DNA from: an uncultured Oscillospiraceae bacterium
GTDB lineage: Bacteria > Bacillota > Clostridia > Oscillospirales > Ruminococcaceae
Assembly: GCA_949285935.1 (NCBI GenBank)
Contig: CASEAH010000068.1
Coordinates: 1-46,417, forward strand
Direction: 5' to 3'
Length of the DNA: 46,417 bases
Below are positions 41,089 through 46,417 of this stretch, in pieces (positions within the stretch are counted from its first letter, which is position 1; each line of letters begins with the position of its first letter). The notes below the pieces were generated by a model. The model was given only the letters and a program-made list of their open reading frames with translations, was not told the DNA's origin and searched no databases. The translations under genes were made by a program, and so were the position numbers.

Positions 41089-41371
41089 GTGTGCCCGCAT
41101 TTGCTGCGGCGGCAGGAGGGCAGATTCAGCCATCCTCCCGCCCTCCGGAGCCGGTTGAGCCATTGGAGGCCTCCGTCCGGAGCATCCGCTGGGAAAGGCC
41201 CGGACGGAATCCTCAATTTAAAGGAAAAGCGGGCGCAAGCTTCCCGGCATGGATGGAGAAAAAGAAGTTTGTCAGCTTTGCCGCCGTCCGTCATGATGTA
41301 TGCCTGGAAAGCGGCCCGGCTTACTGTCTGCCGCTCCAGGCGGAGTTTGTTATAAAGAAAAGAGGTTATGT

Positions 41372-41836
41372 ATGATGCTGGACGTCCACACCCAGGCACC
41401 GGATTTTACCCTTCCCGACAAGGATGGCAATCCGGTGCGGCTTTCCGACTTCCGGGGCAAAAAGGTGATCCTGTATTTTTATCCCAAGGACAACACCCCG
41501 GGCTGCACCCGCCAGGCCTGTGCTTTTGCCGCGGGCTATGAGGAATTTGCAAAGCTTGGCGCCGTGGTCATCGGGGTCAGCCGGGATTCCGCTGCCTCCC
41601 ACCAGAAGTTTGCCCAGAAGCACAGCCTGCCCTTCCTGCTGCTTTCCGACCCGGAGCTTTCGGTGATCCAGGCCTACGGTGTCTGGCAGGAAAAGAAGAT
41701 GTACGGCAAGGTGAGCATGGGAGTGGTGCGCTCCACCTACATCATTGACGAGGAGGGCGTCATCGAAAAGGTCATGCCCAAGGTGAAGCCGGACACCAAC
41801 GCGGCCGAGATCCTGGACTATCTCCGGAGCCGATAA
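41372..41836 (+). CDS. bcp: thioredoxin-dependent peroxiredoxin (BCP/PrxQ type)
   Basis: Reduces hydrogen peroxide and organic hydroperoxides using thioredoxin. The 154-residue product has peroxidatic Cys45 and resolving Cys50 in DNTPGCTRQACAF, the alpha2-type C-x4-C arrangement of PrxQ. VIGVSRDS and FLLLSDPE are also typical. ATG at 41372 is chosen with AGAGG 6 nt upstream. A weak hairpin GGGCA/TGCCC plus TTTTATAT follows the stop (41842-41866). No promoter was assigned. Confidence 0.96.
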   Translation: MMLDVHTQAPDFTLPDKDGNPVRLSDFRGKKVILYFYPKDNTPGCTRQACAFAAGYEEFAKLGAVVIGVSRDSAASHQKFAQKHSLPFLLLSDPELSVIQAYGVWQEKKMYGKVSMGVVRSTYIIDEEGVIEKVMPKVKPDTNAAEILDYLRSR

Positions 41837-41996
41837 CTCCGGGGCAGGCTGTTTTGCCCTTTTATATCCCCCGGCGGCTTTTCCGTTGGGCGCCGGCCGG
41901 AAAGCGGGAAATTTTCCATGGGGCAGCAGGCTGGGAATACCCAGCGATACAGATACAATAAAAAGCCCCGGCGGAGGGCGTTAAGGAGGAAATAAA

Positions 41997-43415
41997 ATGT
42001 TTGATTTGCTGCTGGTAGGCGGTATGGTCATTACGGTGGACAAAAACCACACCATTTGGGACAAGGGATATGTGGCGGTGGAAGGCGACCGCATCGCGGC
42101 GCTGGGCCCCATGGAGGAGCTGGGCGGACAGCTGCCCCAGGCCCGGAGGGTCCTGGATATGACCGGTCATGCTGTGCTGCCCGGTTTGGTAGACGGCCAC
42201 GGCCACGCCGGCCACTGCCTGATCAAGACCCTGGGAGAACACTGCTCCGACTGGGAGAACATGGCCCAGACCATTTACTACTGCTGCACGGATGAGGATT
42301 TCTGGTATGCCGAGGGCGCCCTGGCTGCCGCCGAGCGTCTCAAATTCGGCACCACCACCGGCGTATGCATGGTAGGCAGCACTCCCCGTATCGACAGGAT
42401 CGAACCGGTGGGCGCCAGCCTGGAGGGAGCGGCTTCCACCGGTATCCGGCAGCTGACCGGTATCGGCAGCGCCTATGGCGCTTTCCCCAAGCACGCCCGG
42501 GTGTGGGAAAAGGACGGCAGCGTCCGGGAATACGATGTAACCCCCGAGATGGCCTGGAAGACCACGGAGGAAACGCTGAAAGCCTACAACGGCCGCCATC
42601 CCCGCCAGACCTGCATCGTGGCGCCGGGGCGGATGGGGCTGCGCCCCGACGAAAGCCCCGAGATGAACATCCGGCACAACCGGGAGATGTTCCGCCTGTC
42701 CCAGGAGTACGGCGTGCCCCTGCACAGCCATGCCTTTGCGGGAGACGTCCAGTTTATGTATGACAATACCCCCGAGGTGCTGACCCCGCGGCTGTCCCTG
42801 ACCCACAGCACCGGCTACAGCGACCGGGAGCTGGATATTCTGGCAGAGACAGGAGCCTTTGTTTTCCATGGCCCCACCACCCACAGCAATGTGGTGGGAC
42901 ATTGCCGGGTGATGGAGATGCTGGACCGGGGCGTCAATCTGGCGGTGGTCACCGACGGTACCGCCCCTGACCGCAGCTACGACCTGTGGCGGGATATGAA
43001 GAACGTACAGCTGCTGCAGCGGTTCCGCTTTAAGGACGGGGATCTGCTGCCCTGCGGCAAGGTACTGGAGCTGTGCACCATTGAGCCGGCCCGGGCTTTG
43101 GGGCTGGACCATCTGGTGGGCTCTTTGGAAAAGGGCAAAAAAGCGGACATCATTACCGTGGATGTGATGCAGCCCCATCTGGCTCCCTTTGGAGTGATGC
43201 CGGTGCAGCGGCTGGTATACCATGCCATGGGGCAGGATGTGGACTGGACCATCGTGGACGGCCAGGTGGTCATGGAAAACCGGAAGTTGACCCAGGTTTC
43301 GGAGCAGACGGTGATCCAGCGTGCGGCTGCCGCTTTCGACACCATGATGGAGCGCCTGGGCCGCCGGGATATTGTGGAAAATCCCCGGCTGTACGAGCTG
43401 CGCCAGGGCCAGTAA
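41997..43415 (+). CDS. amidohydrolase-family metal-dependent hydrolase
   Basis: 472-residue amidohydrolase superfamily member close to the chlorohydrolase / S-adenosylhomocysteine-methylthioadenosine deaminase group (AtzA/TrzN/MtaD-like). Metal ligands: HGHAGH (His68, His70), HSHAF near 240, and Asp in VVTDGTAP. C-terminal beta region LEKGKKADIITVD is standard. The substrate cannot be assigned. The segment PLHSHAFAGDVQF replaces the usual HxHxxE, lacking the Glu seen in many deaminases. AAGGAGG before the ATG. A CTGGGAATACCCAG palindrome at 41930-41943 may be an operator. Confidence 0.88.
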   Translation: MFDLLLVGGMVITVDKNHTIWDKGYVAVEGDRIAALGPMEELGGQLPQARRVLDMTGHAVLPGLVDGHGHAGHCLIKTLGEHCSDWENMAQTIYYCCTDEDFWYAEGALAAAERLKFGTTTGVCMVGSTPRIDRIEPVGASLEGAASTGIRQLTGIGSAYGAFPKHARVWEKDGSVREYDVTPEMAWKTTEETLKAYNGRHPRQTCIVAPGRMGLRPDESPEMNIRHNREMFRLSQEYGVPLHSHAFAGDVQFMYDNTPEVLTPRLSLTHSTGYSDRELDILAETGAFVFHGPTTHSNVVGHCRVMEMLDRGVNLAVVTDGTAPDRSYDLWRDMKNVQLLQRFRFKDGDLLPCGKVLELCTIEPARALGLDHLVGSLEKGKKADIITVDVMQPHLAPFGVMPVQRLVYHAMGQDVDWTIVDGQVVMENRKLTQVSEQTVIQRAAAAFDTMMERLGRRDIVENPRLYELRQGQ

Positions 43416-43426
43416 GAGACATTGGA

Positions 43427-43460
43427 GCCGCCGGCGGGAGATCCCTGCCGGCGGCTTTTT
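43427..43460 (+). terminator. terminator after the amidohydrolase
   Basis: GCCGCCGGCGGG pairs with CCTGCCGGCGGC around AGATC, followed by TTTTT. Confidence 0.9.
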
Positions 43461-43596
43461 GTTGGAAGAAAAACCGCTCTTCCTGGAAAGGAAACGGTAC
43501 CTTTTCCTTTTCCCGTGTGGGTACAAAAGCGTACCGCCCCAGAAGAAAAACGGAAACCGGGCAGAAGGGGCCTGTTGGGGTTCAGCCTGGAGAAGG

Positions 43597-43940
43597 ATGC
43601 CTGCTGCCTGGGAGAAGAGGGGCTGGCAGCTTTTGACGGAGGATGGAAACAAAATCCTGTGTGCCCCGGCGGAAAAGGAGAGAATAAGATAAGGCCATAT
43701 TTGGCAGGAACTGACCAACATCACCGATGCCGTGCCGGAGGCTGCCCTTAAGGAGGCGGCAGCCTCCGGCACGATCCAGCGGTACCAATACGGCCAGATG
43801 CCTCCCCGGGTGGAATACGGTATTACCCTCAAAGGGGGTTTTCGGCAGTGCCTGGCTTGCAGAAGAACTGCCGGTGGGCCAACGCTGCTTACAGGGAAGA
43901 AGCCGGCCCCAATCCCCTGCCCGCTACCCCAAATGTGATT
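43597..43940 (+). pseudogene. HxlR-type helix-turn-helix regulator, broken
   Basis: Remains of a small winged-helix regulator of about 110 codons. From 43597 the frame reads LLTEDGNKILCAPAEKERIR, then an in-frame TAA (43690-43692), then ELTNITDAVPEAALKEAAAS and QYGQMPPRVEYGITLKGG. PPRVEY is the hallmark of HxlR wing residues. Near 43848 the match jumps frame to PGLQKNCRWANAAYREEAG, the expected C-terminal helix. Thus one nonsense codon and one frameshift disable it. A GGAGAAGG site precedes the ATG. No intact target gene is apparent next to it. Confidence 0.65.
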
Positions 43941-44007
43941 GCCGCGGCGCACGTCTCCCCTCTCCCCGGGGAAAAATTGAGAGCGAGACGTACTGCCTCT
44001 TCAACAA

Positions 44008-44061
44008 GACCCGAAGATTTCTCCTTCTGCCGGTGCTGCAGGGGTGGAAAATCTTCGGGTC
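44008..44061 (+). other. 13-bp perfect inverted repeat before the SpoIID-domain gene
   Basis: GACCCGAAGATTT (44008-44020) and AAATCTTCGGGTC (44049-44061) flank a 28-nt loop, then CCTGCTTTATAATAG. It could be a terminator for upstream transcription or an operator/leader hairpin for the next gene; TATAAT at 44067-44072 may be a -10, without a clear -35. Confidence 0.55.
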
Positions 44062-44135
44062 CTGCTTTATAATAGAACCGTATTGATATCAGCCCCAGCC
44101 GCGCCGGACCGCCGGCAGGCGGAGAAGGAGAACCC

Positions 44136-45353
44136 ATGAGAAGAAAACTGGCCCTGCTGGTCCTTTGCGCCTGCCTGGTGCTGACCGGAGGATGTGCCGC
44201 CGCAGCCCCGCCGCCGGAGATGATCGCGGCAGTCCATTCACTGGAAGACGAAGCCTCCTCTTCCCAAAAAGAGCCGGATTCCCCATCCTCCCGGGAGGAA
44301 GAGAGCGCCCAAAGCGGATCTTCGGATGCCGGAAGCTCTGCCCCTTCCTCCAGTTCGGCTCCACCCGCTTCTTCCAGCCAGAGTGTGCCGGCTGCCTCTT
44401 CCCCCGCGTCCCAGCCTCCGGCGGACAAGCCTGAGGAAGACCCCGGGAAGGAGGAGCCCCAAGGCAAACCGGAGGATAAACCTGAGAAAGAGCCGGAAGA
44501 CGAACCCGAGGAAGAGCCGGAAGAGGAGCCGGAAGACCGGCCGGAGGAAAAACCCGAAGATGAACCGGAGGAGGAACCCGAATCGGGAGAGACCCTGTCC
44601 ATTACAGCAGGGGGGCGGAAAATCTCAGGGGATGCGCTGGACATTGTATCCCAGGTGGTTATGAACGAAGTGGGAGACAAATGGCCCGAGGAAGCCATCA
44701 AGGCTCAGGCGGTAGCGGTATACACCAATATTTTCCGTCAGAACAGCCAGGGGGTCAGCCCGGCCTTTAATGTCCGGACCCCATCCGCTTCGCTGAAAAA
44801 AACGATTTCCCAGGTAATTGGGGAAATGGTACTTTATGATGGCAAACCGGCCCTCACCACCTTTTTTGCCATCAGCCCGGGGGTTACCGCTTCCTCTGAG
44901 AATGTGTGGGGGGCCAGTTATCCATACCTGACCTCGGTGGACAGCTGGGAGGAAGAGGACTATAAGGATTACGAAAAAACCGTGACCCTCTCCGCTTCGG
45001 AGGTAAAGCGGAAGGTGGAGGCAAAGCTGGATGTGGAGCTGGTGCGGGGCCAGGAGGACGACTGGTTTGAGATCCTGGACTACCATGACGGGGAATTTGT
45101 CCGGAACATCCGGGTGGGCGGCGAGGACGGCGTCACCACCACCGGCCGGAATCTGCGGGAGAACATCCTGGGCCTGCGCTCCACCGCTTTCGATATCCGC
45201 TATGATCCGGGAGCGGAAGCCTTTGAGTTTACCACCCGGGGCTATGGGCATGGCGTGGGGATGAGCCAGGTGGGGGCCTATTACTGCGCCCAGAACGGCT
45301 GGGACTATGTGGAGATCCTGGAATATTACTATTCCGGGGCCTATGTGGAATGA
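44136..45353 (+). CDS. SpoIID/LytB-domain lipoprotein
   Basis: 405-residue exported protein. Lipoprotein signal at 1-20 (ALLVLCACLVLTGGC, Cys20), then a long low-complexity linker to about residue 150: Ser/Ala/Pro-rich first, then Lys/Glu/Asp/Pro repeats such as KPEDEPEEEP. The SpoIID domain follows with VVMNEVGDKWPEEAIKAQAVA, AISPGVTASSENVWG and GYGHGVGMSQVGA, the last holding catalytic-type residues. SpoIID enzymes trim denuded glycan strands during engulfment; this surface lipoprotein with a spacer may act on vegetative or spore wall. ATG at 44136 has AGAAGGAG upstream. Confidence 0.92.
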   Translation: MRRKLALLVLCACLVLTGGCAAAAPPPEMIAAVHSLEDEASSSQKEPDSPSSREEESAQSGSSDAGSSAPSSSSAPPASSSQSVPAASSPASQPPADKPEEDPGKEEPQGKPEDKPEKEPEDEPEEEPEEEPEDRPEEKPEDEPEEEPESGETLSITAGGRKISGDALDIVSQVVMNEVGDKWPEEAIKAQAVAVYTNIFRQNSQGVSPAFNVRTPSASLKKTISQVIGEMVLYDGKPALTTFFAISPGVTASSENVWGASYPYLTSVDSWEEEDYKDYEKTVTLSASEVKRKVEAKLDVELVRGQEDDWFEILDYHDGEFVRNIRVGGEDGVTTTGRNLRENILGLRSTAFDIRYDPGAEAFEFTTRGYGHGVGMSQVGAYYCAQNGWDYVEILEYYYSGAYVE

Positions 45354-45378
45354 TTTGATCCGGACAGTCCCGCGCCAC

Positions 45379-45406
45379 TTGCGGGCGGCGGCCAATATGC
45401 TATAAT
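45379..45406 (+). promoter_or_regulatory. promoter of trkA
   Basis: TTGCGG, 16-nt spacer, extended -10 TGCTATAAT; about 105 bp before the start. Confidence 0.7.
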
Positions 45407-45512
45407 ACCTTTTGGAATGTTTGTCCGGGGCCTTTGCGGAACGCCCGGCGGAACAGATTGTCATGGGAGCGCTGTCCCGTGAGGAGCGGCTCCCGGAAAA
45501 CGGAGTAAAGCT

Positions 45513-46417
45513 ATGAAGATCGTAATTGTCGGTGACGGCAAGGTGGGCTATGCCCTGACCCAAAAGCTGTCCCGGGAAGGCCATGATATTATTGTCATCG
45601 ACAGCAATCCCCAGGTGCTGCAGTCTGTGGAGCTGCTGGATGTGCTGGTGGTCCATGGAAACGGCGCCTCCCTGGAGGTGCAGCAGGAAGCGGACGTGGC
45701 CCACAGCGACCTGCTCATTGCCGCCACCTCAGCGGATGAGATCAATCTTCTCTGCTGTGTGCTGGCCCGGAAGCTGGGGTGCCGGCATACCATTGCCCGG
45801 GTCCGTAACCCCGAGTATACCAAGCAGCTCCAGTTCCTTCGCGAGGAGCTGGGCCTTTCCATGACCATCAACCCGGAGCGGGCCGCGGCGCGGGAGATCT
45901 TTCATCTCATCCAGTTCCCTTCCTTCCTTAAGCGGGATACCTTTGCCAAGGGCCGCGTGGAACTGGTGGAGCTGAAAATCAAGGAAGGAAGCCCCCTGGC
46001 CGGGCGACGGCTGGATCAGCTGGAGCAGGCCACCAAGGTGCGGGTGCTCATCTGCGCCGTGGAACGGGACGGGCAGGTGACCATTCCTGCGGGGCAGTTT
46101 ATGCTGCGGGTGGGAGACAAGATCACCGTCACTGCCGACAATCGGGATCTGGCCCAGCTGATTAAGAATCTGAAGATCGACACCCAGAAGATCCACCATG
46201 TTATGATCATCGGCGGCAGCCGCATCGCCGCCTATCTGGCGGAAGACCTGCTGGCAAGCGGCGTGGCTGTCAAGATCATTGAACAGAAGCCCCAGCGGTG
46301 CGAGGCTCTTTCCGAAGCCCTTCCCCATGCCCTTATCATCAACGGTGACGGCTCCACCCAGGACCTGCTCATGGCCGAAGGCCTGGCTGAAACGGATGCG
46401 GTGATCACCCTCACCGG
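45513..46417 (+). CDS. trkA: Trk system K+ uptake regulator TrkA, 3' end outside window
   Basis: Cytoplasmic NAD(H)-binding gating subunit of Trk K+ channels. The visible 301 residues start MKIVIVGDGKVGYALTQKL, a Rossmann GxGxxG of the first RCK-N domain. The RCK-C domain (VELKIKEGSPLAGRRLDQL) ends near 215, and a second RCK-N begins HHVMIIGGSRIAAYLAEDL. The tandem arrangement is that of full TrkA (about 450 residues), not single-module KtrA; about 150 residues lie beyond the window. GGAG lies 7 nt before the ATG. The likely channel partner is on the opposite strand at 38765-40135. Confidence 0.95.
   Translation, partial: MKIVIVGDGKVGYALTQKLSREGHDIIVIDSNPQVLQSVELLDVLVVHGNGASLEVQQEADVAHSDLLIAATSADEINLLCCVLARKLGCRHTIARVRNPEYTKQLQFLREELGLSMTINPERAAAREIFHLIQFPSFLKRDTFAKGRVELVELKIKEGSPLAGRRLDQLEQATKVRVLICAVERDGQVTIPAGQFMLRVGDKITVTADNRDLAQLIKNLKIDTQKIHHVMIIGGSRIAAYLAEDLLASGVAVKIIEQKPQRCEALSEALPHALIINGDGSTQDLLMAEGLAETDAVITLT

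Overview
The window is a high-GC, gene-dense bacterial chromosome segment that looks like an Oscillospiraceae/Ruminococcaceae-type Clostridium relative (spore-forming gut Firmicute). The reasons are the mre-mrdA-minD-mgsA and DUF177-rpmF gene orders, a SpoIID-domain protein, Firmicute-type A+G-rich ribosome binding sites, frequent TTG/GTG starts and consensus SigA promoters. The genus is not determinable from sequence reading alone. There are no phage, CRISPR, rRNA or conjugative genes; the content is mostly core housekeeping.

Layout. 1-3299 (minus): hisS then aspS (aspS cut by the window edge). 3609-10766 (minus): cell-shape operon mreB-mreC-mreD-mrdA-minD-mgsA with a consensus promoter at 10913-10941. 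10982-14673 (minus): maf and dut, a NusG domain II protein overlapping a GH13 amylase. 14729-15661 (minus): secreted cyclophilin lipoprotein, divergent from a DUF1292 gene (15979-16305, plus). 17376-18104 (plus): tcdA. 18771-21506 (minus): gpsA, an EamA exporter and an orphan ABC ATPase. 21904-24317 (minus): zapA and a U32 peptidase, divergent from glgP and a second cyclophilin (plus, 24673-27927). 28921-31910: a secreted Gly/Cys-repeat protein divergent from an OmpR-type two-component system. 32244-36422 (minus): DUF177-rpmF, a PDZ/radical-SAM-like DUF512 protein and der. 36944-38029 (plus): an LCP-like membrane protein. 38765-40592 (minus): Nudix hydrolase and TrkH. 40965-45353 (plus): tRNA-Arg, peroxiredoxin, amidohydrolase, an HxlR-type pseudogene, a SpoIID-domain lipoprotein. 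45513-end (plus): trkA, cut by the edge.

The most unusual feature is not a gene. At least six intergenic gaps carry their own private tandem duplication (units about 72, 93, 103, 219, 100 and 282 bp). These are unrelated in sequence to one another and clearly diverged between copies. One begins inside the last codons of glgP. Separately, a dispersed hairpin element of about 150 bp occurs three times, with stem changes that keep the pairing, as expected for a mobile or selected bidirectional terminator. A palindrome-flanked segment near trkH resembles an IS200/IS605-derived non-autonomous element. The most system-like locus is the two-component system with 11-bp-spaced direct repeats in the divergent promoter region it shares with the secreted repeat protein.
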